DNA from: Roseococcus suduntuyensis
GTDB lineage: Bacteria > Pseudomonadota > Alphaproteobacteria > Acetobacterales > Acetobacteraceae
DNA length: 64,000 nucleotides
Assembly (NCBI RefSeq): GCF_014196305.1
Contig: NZ_JACIDJ010000003.1
Span: 62,001-126,000 of the forward strand
Reading direction: 5' to 3'
Part shown: positions 28,305 to 37,554 of the stretch, piece by piece
Position numbering within the stretch: the stretch's first letter is position 1
How the letters are laid out: the number at the start of each line of letters is the position of its first letter
Position numbers and translations under genes: made by a program
The notes under the pieces: model-generated
The model's input: the letters and a program-made list of their open reading frames with translations, nothing else
Database searches by the model: none
Told to the model about the DNA's origin: nothing

Positions 28305-31066
28305 CCGAAGGCCCCCACCTCATGGCTGACGGCGGCCGAGCAGTTCCGCAGCAGGTCGAACATCTGCCGCATGGGGCCGAAGATCTCGGCATGCTCGCGC
28401 CCATAGCTCGGCCCCTCGTCAGGTGCCGCTGGCTCATGGAAGTCGAGGCCCGTCACCGGGTCGGGTGCCGAGGGGAAGATCTGTTCCAGCAAGGTCACGG
28501 CCGGCTCCACGTCCAGCGCCAGGATGCGCGCCAGCACCCCCTCGCGCGTCGCGCCGTGCCTGGGACTGAATTCCGGCACCCGCACCGCCAGCAACCAGAG
28601 CCGATGGATCAGCGCGAGGCGCAGCGCGTGCAGCAGCACCAGGCGTTCGGGCATCTGGGGCAATTCGGGCCAGGCGGCGCGCAGTGCCAGGTGATCGGCC
28701 TTGAGGCGCCGGTAGAGGCGGCGCAGCGGCGCTTCCAGCTCCATCGCGTCCAGCGGGTCCGCCACGGCCAGCAGCGCCTCGCGCCGGCCAGGCCGCAGGG
28801 TGGCGGAAGCGCGGTCCAGCCAAGTGCCCGGGTCCAGCGTGCCGATCACCGCCCGCACCACCCCGATGTCGGAACACTCCGCCGCCCGCAGCGCCATCCC
28901 CAGCGCGCGCCGGAAGCGGGGGGAACGCGCGCGCAGGTCATGGAAGGCCTCGGGGTTCGCCGTCACCGCCGCGCCCAGCCCGTGCAGCGTGTTCGCCAGC
29001 CACCCCACCTGGTGCAGGATGGCGTTGTTCGGGATGGCGCGCAGCTGCGAGGGGTGGGTCAGCCGCGCGGGCCCGCCCACGCCATCCGTCTGCCGCGCGG
29101 AGGGGCGGGAGCCGGTGCGCTCCAGCAGCCCCGGCCCGAACCCGCCCAGCAGGGCCGCGTAGCCCGGGTCGGCCACCAGCGCCTGCACCTCGCGCCGCAG
29201 GGTCGCGAAGAAGTCCGCGCCATAGTCGCTCTCGGTGTAGATGGGGTCCACGCCGGCGGGCAGGGCGGCGAAGGCGTGTTCGGCGATGCGGGCCACGGTG
29301 GCGCGGGCCAGTTCGGGCGTGGCCCAGAGCAGGTAGCCATCACCGCCCTGGAAGCTCGATTCCTCGCGCGCCGGCAGCCCGGCCTCGGCCAGGGCAGCCC
29401 GCGCCTGGGGCGGAAAGAGGTAGTCCAGCCGGTCCATCAAGCTGTCCGGGTGACCGCCGCGGCCGATGCTCTCGCCATGGGTGTCGAACAGCACGACCTC
29501 GATCCCCGAGAGCCCGTGTTTCCGCAGCAGTTCCGCCAGCCGCAGCTTCAGCCGCTCCACCAGGTAGGAGGCGGCGAGCTGCCCGACATAGCGCCCGGAA
29601 TCCGAATAGCCGAACTGCAGGCAGAGCCGCCCATGCAGGCGGAGATAGTCGCGGAAGGAGGGGCTGCGCAGCGCCTCGTCCAGCACGCGCTCGCCACGTT
29701 CCAGCGCATCGGCGGTCTCGAAGAGCGGCGAGATCTCCACATGCCGCTCGCAGCCGAAATGCCGCGCGAGCCACAGCGCCGCCAGCAGGGTGAAACCCGT
29801 CTCCGTCTCCGCGATCAGGAAGCGGATGGGCGCGGTGCGGTCCACATGCTTCGCGATCTGCGCGACATTCATCATCAGCTTGGCGGCCGAGGCCTGTTCG
29901 GCCAGCAGGGCGCCGTAATCCACCGGCCGGGCCTGCACGTTCGCGAGCGCCGCGTTCACCTGGGCCAGCAGGGTGCGGCGCTGGGCCATGTCCTCGGGCG
30001 CGGTGGTGATGTCCAGGCGCTGGCGCACGGCATTATGGACCTGGGTCGCATTCAGCCGGACATGGGTGTGGGCGAGCGAAAGCCCATGGGCCACCAGCCC
30101 CGCCCGCGCCACGGCCAGCTTGCGGCGGGCGGCGTCGTCCGCGGCCTCCTCCAGCGCGGCGTCGAAGAGGGTGAGCAGGGGCGTCAGATCCGTCATCGCC
30201 GCCTCCCGCCGGGCCAGCATCTCGGCCGCCATGGCCTGCACCGCGGCGGGCGTGGGCCGGTCCGGCACGGAGGCGATCTGCATGATGACGGCGTCCACCG
30301 CCTGTTCGGCGCGCTCGGCGATGGCGGTGCCGGGAAGCTGGGCGGCCAGCCGTTCCAGTTGCAGCCGCTTCATGATGAGGCGCAGCCGCAGCGTGTCCCA
30401 CCAGCCGATATCGGTGCGCCCATCCGTGTCATAGCCCACCCAGGAGGCGAGCTTCACGGGCGAGGGCCGCAACTGCGCCCAGCGGTCGGGCCAGATGGCG
30501 CGGGCGGCGTCGAGCAGGCTGCCCGCGAATTCATCCAGCGCGTCGCGGCCGCGCAGGATCGCGGCGCAGGCCTGGTCGAATTCCTCGGTCAAGGTCACCG
30601 GCGCGGGGCGGTGGGGCAGGCCACGCGCCGGGGCCTCGCCCGTGCTGGCGGCTTCGGCCAGCGCGCCATGGGTCGCGGGCGGCAGCGAGAAGGTGGGGTG
30701 CGCGGTGAAGACGGCCGCGAAGCGTGCGCGCTCGACCAGGGCGCGATAGGCGGCGAAGGGGATGGGGCTGTCCAGCGGGTCGGGCCGCGCCAGGCGTTGC
30801 GCGAGGCCGGGGAAGGGGTCCGCCCCGGTTGTATGGCCCAGATAGCGCGCCAGCCGCCGCGCCCGCCCCGCCATGGCGTCATCGGCCAGTTGCTGGATGA
30901 TGTCGCCAAGCCGCCCGAGGTCGAGCGAGCCGTCATCCAGCCCGCGGCTGACCGAAAGCGCCGTCAGCAGCACAGGGTCGCCGAAGGGGTCCTGGGCGGA
31001 GGCCGCGCGTGCGTCGCGCATCCGGCCGAGCAGGCGCGGGAGGAGATCGGGGTTGGTTCCATCCAT
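28301..31066 (-). CDS. Phosphoenolpyruvate carboxylase-like protein with altered active site
   Basis: 921-aa protein with the overall PEPC layout, which would make oxaloacetate from PEP and bicarbonate, but key residues differ. The TAHPTE-RR motif appears as TAHPTFSLPP (His123 kept, Arg pair lost). GYSDSxKDAG reads GYSDSGRYVG (catalytic Lys to Arg). FHGRGGSIGRGG reads FDTHGESIGRGG (catalytic His to Asp, Arg to His), with the last Arg kept. The usual C-terminal NTG end is absent; it finishes HEVGAFG. It may be a divergent PEPC or a pseudoenzyme. Start ATG is at 31066; a GTG at 31132 lies inside a repeat. It is downstream of the lrp-like gene. Confidence 0.75.
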   Translation of the reverse strand: MDGTNPDLLPRLLGRMRDARAASAQDPFGDPVLLTALSVSRGLDDGSLDLGRLGDIIQQLADDAMAGRARRLARYLGHTTGADPFPGLAQRLARPDPLDSPIPFAAYRALVERARFAAVFTAHPTFSLPPATHGALAEAASTGEAPARGLPHRPAPVTLTEEFDQACAAILRGRDALDEFAGSLLDAARAIWPDRWAQLRPSPVKLASWVGYDTDGRTDIGWWDTLRLRLIMKRLQLERLAAQLPGTAIAERAEQAVDAVIMQIASVPDRPTPAAVQAMAAEMLARREAAMTDLTPLLTLFDAALEEAADDAARRKLAVARAGLVAHGLSLAHTHVRLNATQVHNAVRQRLDITTAPEDMAQRRTLLAQVNAALANVQARPVDYGALLAEQASAAKLMMNVAQIAKHVDRTAPIRFLIAETETGFTLLAALWLARHFGCERHVEISPLFETADALERGERVLDEALRSPSFRDYLRLHGRLCLQFGYSDSGRYVGQLAASYLVERLKLRLAELLRKHGLSGIEVVLFDTHGESIGRGGHPDSLMDRLDYLFPPQARAALAEAGLPAREESSFQGGDGYLLWATPELARATVARIAEHAFAALPAGVDPIYTESDYGADFFATLRREVQALVADPGYAALLGGFGPGLLERTGSRPSARQTDGVGGPARLTHPSQLRAIPNNAILHQVGWLANTLHGLGAAVTANPEAFHDLRARSPRFRRALGMALRAAECSDIGVVRAVIGTLDPGTWLDRASATLRPGRREALLAVADPLDAMELEAPLRRLYRRLKADHLALRAAWPELPQMPERLVLLHALRLALIHRLWLLAVRVPEFSPRHGATREGVLARILALDVEPAVTLLEQIFPSAPDPVTGLDFHEPAAPDEGPSYGREHAEIFGPMRQMFDLLRNCSAAVSHEVGAFG

Positions 31067-31120
31067 GGCCAGGATGCTGCACCTGCGAATGGGTGCGAGG
31101 CCAGTGAAATCCAAGCTGAG

Positions 31121-31168
31121 AGAGCAATTCACCGCGACGGCGATTCCGCCTTCGCGGATCGCGCTCTA
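31121..31168. repeat. Palindromic gene-end element between the lrp-like and PEPC-like genes
   Basis: AGAGC...ATTCACCGCGACGGCGATTCCGCC... ending GCGGATCGCGCTCTA. The outer arms AGAGC/GCTCT and inner ACCGCG/CGCGG pair. The right end supplies the TAG stop of the minus-strand Lrp-family gene (CTA at 31166-31168). It is an inverted match to 21506-21546. Confidence 0.65.
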
Positions 31169-31612
31169 CCCGGTCACCACCGCCCGGATGGCGAAGCTGG
31201 ACTGGATCCGCGCCACGCCGGGCATGCGGCTGAGCTGTTCCTTGTGGATGCGTTCGTAGTCGGCCGCGTCGCGGCATTCCACGCGCAACAGGTAATCGGC
31301 CATCCCGGTCATCAGGTAGCATTCGCGCACCTCCGGGCAGCGACGGATGGCGGCCTCGAAGCGGGTGAGGTGCTGTTCCGTCTGCCGGTCCAGCGTGATC
31401 TGCACGATGACCGTGACCTGGCCCGCCCGCTGCGGCTCGGCCAGCAGTACGGTATAGCCGCGGATGACGCCGCGATGTTCCAGCAGCCGCAGACGCCGCA
31501 GGCAGGCCGAGGGCGACAGCCCCACCGCCTGGGCCAGCTTGGCGTTGGTGATCCGCGCATCCAGGCGCAGTTCGCGCAGGATGGCGAGGTCGGTCTCGTC
31601 CAGGGCGTGCAT
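31166..31612 (-). CDS. Lrp/AsnC family transcriptional regulator
   Basis: 148-aa feast/famine regulator. It has an N-terminal winged helix-turn-helix ([42 protein letters not shown]) and a C-terminal RAM/ACT-like effector domain with [18 protein letters not shown]. The start is the ATG complementary to 31610-31612; the much longer open frame upstream is spurious. It is divergent from dadA across a 133-bp region containing an Lrp-like palindrome, the classic alanine-catabolism pairing, so it probably responds to alanine or a branched-chain amino acid and controls dadA. Confidence 0.92.
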   Translation of the reverse strand: MHALDETDLAILRELRLDARITNAKLAQAVGLSPSACLRRLRLLEHRGVIRGYTVLLAEPQRAGQVTVIVQITLDRQTEQHLTRFEAAIRRCPEVRECYLMTGMADYLLRVECRDAADYERIHKEQLSRMPGVARIQSSFAIRAVVTG

Positions 31613-31641
31613 GGTGGTTTGTGCCACTTCCTCGCAGAATC

Positions 31642-31659
31642 TTGCAAGAATTCGCGCAA
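31642..31659. promoter_or_regulatory. Lrp-like operator in the lrp/dadA divergent region
   Basis: TTGCAAGAATTCGCGCAA is an imperfect palindrome centred on GAATTC, with TTGC/GCAA arms as in known Lrp-family sites. Further TTGC/GCAA half-sites lie at about 31634-31646 and 31670-31677. It is located between the divergent starts at 31612 and 31746. Confidence 0.5.
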
Positions 31660-31745
31660 ACGCCCGGTTCTGCGCAAGATGCGCCGGAACCACGCATGAT
31701 CCTCCCGATACTGTCAGCCCTGTTCCGGTTCTTCTGGAGGCGGCG

Positions 31746-33005
31746 ATGCGGGTTCTCGTTCTCGGCAGTGGTGTGGTCGGTGTCACCAGCGCCTGGTATC
31801 TCGCCCAGGCGGGCCATGAGGTCACGGTGCTGGACCGCCAGCCCGGCGCCGGCATGGAGACCAGCTTCGCCAATGCGGGCCAGGTCTCGCCCGGCTATTC
31901 GGCGCCCTGGGCCGGTCCCGGCATCCCCATCAAGGCGATGAAGTGGCTGATGATGCGCCATCGCCCGCTGGTGTTCTGGCCCCAGGCGAAGGGCGGGCTC
32001 TACCCCTGGCTGGCGCGCATGCTGGCGAACTGCACCGAGGGCGCCTACGCCACCAACAAGGCCCGCATGGTCCGCATCGCGGAATATTCGCGCGACGCCC
32101 TGCTGGCCCTGCGCGCCGAGACGGGCATCCAGTACGATCAGCGCACCCAGGGCACGCTGCAGCTTTTCCGCACGCAGAAGCAGCTCGACGCCGTGCAGGC
32201 CGATGTCGCCGTGCTGCGCGAAAGCGGCGTGCCGCATGAACTGCTGGACATGGCCGGCTGCATCGCGGCCGAGCCGGCCCTGGCGCGCGTGGCGGAAAAG
32301 TTCGTGGGCGGGCTGCGCCTGCCGGGCGACGAGACGGGCGATGCCTTCCTCTTCACCCAGCGCCTCGCCGAGATGGCCGCCGCGCGCGGCGTGGTGTTCC
32401 GCCAGGGCGTCTCCATCCAGGCCATCGAGCATGCGGGCGGCGAGGTGACGGGCGTCGTCACGGACCAGGGCCGCTTCACCGCCGACCGCTACGTCGTGGC
32501 ACTCGGCAGCCATTCGACGGCGCTGTTGCGGCCGCTCGCAGTCTCCATCCCCGTCTATCCGGTGAAGGGCTATTCGCTGACGCTGCCGGTGCGCGACGCG
32601 GACGCCGCCCCCGTCTCCACCGTGATGGACGAGACCTACAAGATCGCGGTGACGCGCCTGGGCGACCGCATCCGCGTGGGCGGCACGGCGGAGCTGGCGG
32701 GCTTCTCGCTCAAGCTGCGCCGGCCCCGGCGCGAGACGCTGGAACACACGCTGACCGACCTCTTCCCCGATGCCGGCAACCCCGCCGAGGCCCAGTTCTG
32801 GACCGGCCTGCGGCCGATGACGCCGGACGGCACGCCCATCGTGGGCCCCACGCGCTACCGCAACCTGTTCCTGAACACGGGCCATGGCACGCTGGGCTGG
32901 ACCATGGCCTGCGGCTCGGGGCGCCTGCTGGCGGACCTGGTCAGCGCCCGCGCGCCCGAGATCGCGCATGACGACCTCGCGCTGGCGCGCTACGCGCCGG
33001 CGTGA
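31746..33005 (+). CDS. dadA: D-amino acid dehydrogenase
   Basis: FAD-dependent oxidative deamination of D-alanine and other D-amino acids, with electrons passed to the respiratory chain at the inner membrane. The 419 aa start at ATG 31746 behind [32 protein letters not shown] is the FAD Rossmann motif, [20 protein letters not shown] is characteristic of DadA, and [17 protein letters not shown] with [20 protein letters not shown] forms the C-terminal FAD contact. Regulation by the divergent Lrp-family gene is likely. No alanine racemase gene adjoins it. Confidence 0.94.
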   Translation: MRVLVLGSGVVGVTSAWYLAQAGHEVTVLDRQPGAGMETSFANAGQVSPGYSAPWAGPGIPIKAMKWLMMRHRPLVFWPQAKGGLYPWLARMLANCTEGAYATNKARMVRIAEYSRDALLALRAETGIQYDQRTQGTLQLFRTQKQLDAVQADVAVLRESGVPHELLDMAGCIAAEPALARVAEKFVGGLRLPGDETGDAFLFTQRLAEMAAARGVVFRQGVSIQAIEHAGGEVTGVVTDQGRFTADRYVVALGSHSTALLRPLAVSIPVYPVKGYSLTLPVRDADAAPVSTVMDETYKIAVTRLGDRIRVGGTAELAGFSLKLRRPRRETLEHTLTDLFPDAGNPAEAQFWTGLRPMTPDGTPIVGPTRYRNLFLNTGHGTLGWTMACGSGRLLADLVSARAPEIAHDDLALARYAPA

Positions 33006-33008
33006 AGT

Positions 33009-33044
33009 GAGCGGCTGATCCGCCGCTCGGACGACCAGACGCTA
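33009..33044. repeat. Palindromic gene-end element between dadA and the MBL gene
   Basis: GAGCGGC (33009-33015), loop TGATCC, GCCGCTC (33022-33028): a perfect 7-bp hairpin, followed by GACCAGACGCTA, whose CTA is the TAG stop of the convergent MBL gene. It shares the GATC and CAGACGCTA features with the 43.3-kb copy. Probably a bidirectional terminator. Confidence 0.6.
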
Positions 33045-34607
33045 GCCCAGCAACGCGGCCTTGAGCCGCGCGATCAGTGCCGCCCGCGCGGCAGGGTCTG
33101 CCGCGTGCTCAATGGCCTCCTCCACGCCCAGCAGCAGCGCGGCGCGTTCATTGTGCCAGTCGGGCCGGGCCAGGGCCTCCGGGTCCATTCGGCGGACATT
33201 CTCGGGCGCGGGCAGCGCCACGGGCGGCGCGCCGGCCGGCTGGCGCCAGCGCGAATCCAGCACGGGTTGCACCACCTGGTTGCCCAGCCGGGCGGCGAGA
33301 CCCTCGATGGCCTCGGGCTCGCCATGGGTCAGGAAGATGCCGCCCGAAATGGGCCGCCGCGCCTCCACCCAGCGGGCCAGCTCCGGCCCGTCGGCATGGC
33401 CGGAATAGCCCTCGATGCGCGTGATGCGGGCCGCCACCTCGATGGTCTCGCCCTGGATGCGGACGCGCGGCGCGCCTTCCTGCAGCAGCCGGCCCAACGT
33501 GCCGCTGGCCTGGAAGCCCACCAGCACCACCATGGCCGCCGGGTCCCACAGCCGGGACTTCAGGTGTTCCCGGATACGCCCCGCATCGCACATGCCCGAG
33601 CCCGCGATGACGATGTGAAAGCCCTTGTGCTGCGCCAGCTTCCGGCTGGCCGCCCCCTCCACCACATGCACGAGGCGATGTGATTGCAGGGCGGCGCGCA
33701 GCGCCTCGCCCTCCTCCATCCCATGCGCGTGCCGGGCGAAGACCTTGCTCGCGCGGGTGGCGAGCGGGCTGTCCATGTGGATGGTCGTGGCCGGGATATC
33801 GCCGCGCTGCATCAGCAGCACCAGGTCCAGCACCACCTCCTGCGCGCGTTCCACCGCGAAGCTCGGGATCAGCAGGGCGCCGTCACGCTCCGCGGCCTCG
33901 CGCACCAGCGCGGCCAGGGCGGCGCGGCGGGCCTCAGGCGTGATGAGGGGCCGGTCCTCATCGCCATAGGTGCTTTCGCAGATGAGGTGATCGAGGCCCT
34001 GCGGCCCTTCCGGCTCCGGGTGCAGGGTGCCGTCATCGGGGCCGATGTCGCCCGAGGCCAGCACGCGCACATCGCCGAACTCCATCTCGATGGAGGAGGA
34101 GCCCAGCATGTGCCCCGCATTCCACCAGCGCGCCCGCAGGCCCTTGGCGGGGCTGATCCACTCGCCATAGGCCACGGGCCGAAAAGCCTCCAGCGCCGCA
34201 TCGGCATCGGCGGGACCGTAGATAGGGCGAACCTCCTCGCGCCCGCGCCAGCGGCGGCGGTTGCGGCGGTTCAACATCCGCACCTCGCTCTCCTGGATGT
34301 GGCCGCTGTCGGGCAGGAGGCAGGCGCAGAGCTCGATGGTGGCGGGGGTGGCGTGGATGGCGCCGCGGAAACCCTCCTTCACCAGGCGCGGCAGCAGCCC
34401 GCTGTGGTCCATGTGCGCGTGGGTCAGCAGCACGGCGTCGAGGCTCGCGGGGTCGAAGGGGAAGGGCTCGTGGTTCAGCGCCTTCAGCGTCTTGGGGCCC
34501 TGGAACATGCCGCAATCCACCAGCACATGCGCGCCCGGCGCCTCGAAGCGCAGGCAGGAACCGGTGACGGTGCGTGCCGCGCCATGGACATGCAGGGTGA
34601 CGGACAT
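33042..34607 (-). CDS. MBL-fold/beta-CASP RNA-specificity hydrolase
   Basis: 521-aa metallo-beta-lactamase protein of the CPSF/YSH1-like class. The zinc motif THAHMDHSGLLPRL (H63, H65, D67, H68) is complete, GDIGPDD and GHMLGSSSIEME follow. A beta-CASP domain is seen in CESTYGDEDRP...PSFAVERAQEVVLDL, then IAGSGMCDAGRI and RMMBL-like EGYSGHADGPEL. Members are RNA endo/exonucleases or related hydrolases. Divergent from the LOG gene at 34691; convergent with dadA. Confidence 0.88.
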   Translation of the reverse strand: MSVTLHVHGAARTVTGSCLRFEAPGAHVLVDCGMFQGPKTLKALNHEPFPFDPASLDAVLLTHAHMDHSGLLPRLVKEGFRGAIHATPATIELCACLLPDSGHIQESEVRMLNRRNRRRWRGREEVRPIYGPADADAALEAFRPVAYGEWISPAKGLRARWWNAGHMLGSSSIEMEFGDVRVLASGDIGPDDGTLHPEPEGPQGLDHLICESTYGDEDRPLITPEARRAALAALVREAAERDGALLIPSFAVERAQEVVLDLVLLMQRGDIPATTIHMDSPLATRASKVFARHAHGMEEGEALRAALQSHRLVHVVEGAASRKLAQHKGFHIVIAGSGMCDAGRIREHLKSRLWDPAAMVVLVGFQASGTLGRLLQEGAPRVRIQGETIEVAARITRIEGYSGHADGPELARWVEARRPISGGIFLTHGEPEAIEGLAARLGNQVVQPVLDSRWRQPAGAPPVALPAPENVRRMDPEALARPDWHNERAALLLGVEEAIEHAADPAARAALIARLKAALLG

Positions 34608-34690
34608 CGCTTGGCATCCCTTCGCCGCGCCGCTGGTTGGAGGGGGGCGCTTGCGGGCGCATCATGCGCGCCACGGCGCGGGGGGAGAAG

Positions 34691-35452
34691 ATGACGGAAC
34701 ACGACGACAACCCGGCCTATCGCCTGGCCCTGCTGGACGAGGATTTCCTGCGCGGCCCCGCCATGCGCGGCGTGCGGCTGCAAGTTGAGGCGGTGAAGGC
34801 CGACGAGGCGCTGCGCGCGGCGCGCGTGGGCTCCACCATCGTGGTCTTCGGCGGCGCGCGCATCGCGGAGGACGGGCCGGGCCACCACCCCCGCTGGTAT
34901 GCCGAGGCGCGGCGCTTCGGGCAGATCGCCTCCATGCGCGGCGGCGCGCTGGAACCCATAGACGGCTGGCGCGAGAACGTGATCGCGACCGGCGGCGGGC
35001 CCGGCATCATGGAGGCCGCCAACCGCGGCGCGCATGACGTGGGCGCCCCCAGCATCGGCTTCAACATCCAGCTGCCGCATGAACAGCGCCCGAACCGCTA
35101 CTCCACGCCCAACCTGACCTTCCAGTTCCACTACTTCGCCATCCGCAAGCTGCATTTGGCCATGCGGGCGCGGGCGCTGGTGGTGTTCCCGGGCGGCTTC
35201 GGGACGCTGGACGAGCTGTTCGAGATCCTGACGCTGCGCCAGACCGGCCGCACGCCGGCCGTGCCGGTGGTGCTGGTGGACAGCGCCCATTGGCGCGGGC
35301 TGATCAACTGGCAGGCCTTCCAGGATGCCGGCCTGATCGGCGCGGCGGACATGGGCCTGCTGCATTTCGTGGACGATGCGGAGGCCGCCTGGGCCGTCAT
35401 CGCCGCCCATGAACCGCCGGTTTTGCCGCGGGGCCCCGGTGTGGGTATGTGA
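34691..35452 (+). CDS. LOG family protein (TIGR00730-type)
   Basis: Lysine-decarboxylase-like Rossmann protein of 253 aa. Family members release free cytokinin bases or act as nucleotide 5'-monophosphate phosphoribohydrolases. Signature motifs are ATGGGPGIMEAANRGAHD and VVFPGGFGTLDELFEILTLRQTG. The ATG at 34691 is preceded by GGGGGAG (3-nt gap); the longer frame from 34637 has no better site. It is followed 21 nt later by gmhA and may be co-transcribed. Physiological substrate unknown. Confidence 0.87.
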   Translation: MTEHDDNPAYRLALLDEDFLRGPAMRGVRLQVEAVKADEALRAARVGSTIVVFGGARIAEDGPGHHPRWYAEARRFGQIASMRGGALEPIDGWRENVIATGGGPGIMEAANRGAHDVGAPSIGFNIQLPHEQRPNRYSTPNLTFQFHYFAIRKLHLAMRARALVVFPGGFGTLDELFEILTLRQTGRTPAVPVVLVDSAHWRGLINWQAFQDAGLIGAADMGLLHFVDDAEAAWAVIAAHEPPVLPRGPGVGM

Positions 35453-35473
35453 GACCCCGGCGAGGAGGGGCGC

Positions 35474-36067
35474 ATGGAACTGGCGGAACACATGGCGGGC
35501 CAACTCGCGCGATCGGCGCGGGTGCTGGAGGCGATGGCGGGCGATGCGGCCCTTTGCGCCACCGCCGCCCGCGTGGCCGAGGTGACGGTGGCGGCGCTTC
35601 AGGGCGGCCGCAAGCTGCTGCTCTGCGGCAATGGCGGCAGCGCGGCCGACGCCCAGCACTGGGCGGCGGAGCTGGTGGGCCGCTTCCTGCATGACCGTCC
35701 GCCGCTTCCGGCCATCGCGCTGACGACCGACAGCTCGGCGCTGACCTGCATCGGCAATGACTACGGCTTCGACCAGGTCTTCGCCCGCCAGGTGGCGGCG
35801 CTGGGGCAGGGGGGGGATGTGCTGTTCGCGCTCTCCACCTCCGGCAATTCGGCGAATGTGCTGGCGGCACTGGAAGCGGCACGGGCGCGGGGGATGGTGT
35901 GCGTGGGCTTCACGGGCGCGCGCGGGGGCCGCATGGGCGCGCTGTGCGACCACCTGCTGCGCGTGCCCAGCACCGAGACGGCCCGCGTCCAGGAGGGGCA
36001 TGAGGCGCTGGGCCATGCGCTGTGCGGCGCCATCGAGGCCGCGTTGTTCCCACCGCCTGGGCCATGA
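35474..36067 (+). CDS. gmhA: Phosphoheptose isomerase (sedoheptulose-7-phosphate isomerase)
   Basis: First step of ADP-heptose synthesis for LPS inner core: sedoheptulose-7-P to D-glycero-D-manno-heptose-7-P. The 197 aa are a SIS-domain protein with [33 protein letters not shown] and the C-terminal [16 protein letters not shown], all diagnostic for GmhA. A GGAGGGGCGC site precedes the ATG. It overlaps gmhB by ATGA. hldD follows at 38.1-39.1 kb on the other strand. Confidence 0.94.
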   Translation: MELAEHMAGQLARSARVLEAMAGDAALCATAARVAEVTVAALQGGRKLLLCGNGGSAADAQHWAAELVGRFLHDRPPLPAIALTTDSSALTCIGNDYGFDQVFARQVAALGQGGDVLFALSTSGNSANVLAALEAARARGMVCVGFTGARGGRMGALCDHLLRVPSTETARVQEGHEALGHALCGAIEAALFPPPGP

Positions 36068-36615
36068 CGGGTCGGCGCGCGCTTTTCCTCGACCGCGACG
36101 GGGTGGTGAACGAGGATCTGGGCTACGTCCACCGCATCGAGGATTTCCATTTCCGGCCGGGCATCTTCGAGCTGTGCCGGGCCGCGCGTGGGCTCGGCAT
36201 GGCGCTGGTGGTGGTGACGAACCAGTCGGGCATCGGTCGCGGCATGTATTCCGAAGAGGATTTCGCGGCGCTCACGGCCTGGATGTGCGCGCGCTTCGCA
36301 CAGGAAGGCGCGGCCCTGGACCGCGTGGAGCATTGCCCGGATGTGGCCCCGAGCCGCCGGCGCAAGCCCGCCCCGGGGATGATCCTGGATGCCGCGGCGG
36401 CGCTGGAACTCGACGTGGCGGCCTCGGTGATGGTGGGGGACCGCCGGACGGACATGGCGGCGGCGAAGGCGGCGGGGGTGGGCCTCAGGCTGTTGTTCCC
36501 AAATGACATCGTGGAAGTTTCTGATAATTGTCCTAGGACAATCATTTTTCCTGTTGGGTCCTCGCTGGCATTGGCGATTTCCTTCCTGTCGGCGGGTTCT
36601 GGTAAATCTTCCTAG
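36064..36615 (+). CDS. gmhB: D-glycero-D-manno-heptose-1,7-bisphosphate 7-phosphatase
   Basis: HAD phosphatase of ADP-heptose synthesis, 183 aa. Catalytic Asp10/Asp12 are in [12 protein letters not shown], with [18 protein letters not shown], the Lys in [10 protein letters not shown] and [16 protein letters not shown]. The zinc loop of classical GmhB (C-x-H ... C-x-C) is reduced to [12 protein letters not shown], so the zinc ligands are missing. The last ~37 residues after LLFPN come from a noticeably A/T-rich stretch and do not resemble the family, suggesting a displaced stop. It overlaps gmhA by 4 nt. Confidence 0.88.
   Translation: MTGRRALFLDRDGVVNEDLGYVHRIEDFHFRPGIFELCRAARGLGMALVVVTNQSGIGRGMYSEEDFAALTAWMCARFAQEGAALDRVEHCPDVAPSRRRKPAPGMILDAAAALELDVAASVMVGDRRTDMAAAKAAGVGLRLLFPNDIVEVSDNCPRTIIFPVGSSLALAISFLSAGSGKSS
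36527..36542. promoter_or_regulatory. 16-bp perfect palindrome inside the gmhB 3' end
   Basis: ATTGTCCTAGGACAAT is self-complementary and lies in a local A/T-rich segment, followed by CATTTTTCC. It could be an operator or promoter-region site for the enoyl-CoA hydratase gene about 140 bp downstream. Alternatively it is a weak hairpin terminator (ATTGTC-CTAG-GACAAT then T5). Confidence 0.45.
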
Positions 36616-36684
36616 GGTCATACCCCTGTCCCGCCGCCTCATCCCGCGCGAGAAATGCTCCAAACCAGCCCCAAGGACATGCCG

Positions 36685-37485
36685 ATGGACACGCCGCCGC
36701 AACTCGACACCATCGCCCTCGAAACCCCCGCCCCCCATGTGCTCGTGGCAAGGCTGAACCGGCCCGAGGTCTCCAACGCGCTGAACACCCAGATGGGGCG
36801 TGACCTGCTGACCCTCTGGACCCACCTCACGGCCGAACCCGGCGAGACGCGCTGCGTCATCTTCACCGGCACCGGCGGCCGCGCCTTCTGCGGCGGCGGC
36901 GACCTGAAGGAGCGCAACGGCATGACCGACGCGCAATGGATCGCCCAGCACGAGATCTTCGAACGCGCCTTCTGGGCGCAGATGGATTGCCCCATCCCCA
37001 TCATCGCGGCCGTGAACGGCCATGCCTATGCGGGGGGGCTGGAAATGGTCCTGGCGTCGGATTTCGCCTATGGCCAGCCCGGCACCCGCTTCGCGCTGAC
37101 CGAGGTCACCATCGGCATCATGCCGGGTGCGGGCGGCACCATGACGCTGCCCCGCACGGTGGGCGAGCGCCGGGCCAAGGAAATCATCCTGACCGGCAAG
37201 CCCGTCACCGCCGAACAGGCGCTGGAATGGGGCATCCTGAACGCGCTGCACCCGGCCGAGGCGCTGTTCGACGCCGCGCTGGAGACGGCGCGCACCATCG
37301 CGGGCAATGCGCCGCTTTCGGTGCGGCAAGCGAAGAAAAGCATCCATTTCGGCATGCAGATGGACCTCCGCACCGGGCTGCGCTTCGAGGTGGAGGCCTA
37401 CAACCGCCTGGTGCCCACCGAGGACCGGCGCGAGGGCATCGCGAGCTTCAACGAGAAGCGCCGGCCGGTGTTCAAGGGGCGCTGA
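36685..37485 (+). CDS. Enoyl-CoA hydratase/isomerase family protein
   Basis: Crotonase-fold enzyme of 266 aa acting on an acyl-CoA thioester. The oxyanion-hole motifs are GRAFCGGGDLKER and AAVNGHAYAGGLEMVLASDFAYG. The acidic catalytic region is FALTEVTIGIMPGAGGTMTLPR, consistent with a hydratase. The C-terminal FxEKRRPVFKGR tail is usual. AAGGAC lies 6 nt before the ATG at 36685; in-frame ATGs at 36655 and 36679 are alternatives. It stands alone between heptose genes and a secreted protein gene; the exact substrate is not readable. Confidence 0.87.
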   Translation: MDTPPQLDTIALETPAPHVLVARLNRPEVSNALNTQMGRDLLTLWTHLTAEPGETRCVIFTGTGGRAFCGGGDLKERNGMTDAQWIAQHEIFERAFWAQMDCPIPIIAAVNGHAYAGGLEMVLASDFAYGQPGTRFALTEVTIGIMPGAGGTMTLPRTVGERRAKEIILTGKPVTAEQALEWGILNALHPAEALFDAALETARTIAGNAPLSVRQAKKSIHFGMQMDLRTGLRFEVEAYNRLVPTEDRREGIASFNEKRRPVFKGR

Positions 37486-37554
37486 CGCCACCCCTGGTTG
37501 CAGGCGCGCGCCGATGCCGGCAGGATCGCGCCACAACCCAGGGAGGAAACCTGC

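Noticed and set aside
28124-31699. 1191-aa plus-strand open frame opposite the PEPC-like gene
   Set aside because: Antisense shadow; His/Arg/Gln-rich with no domain, while the minus strand has PEPC motifs.
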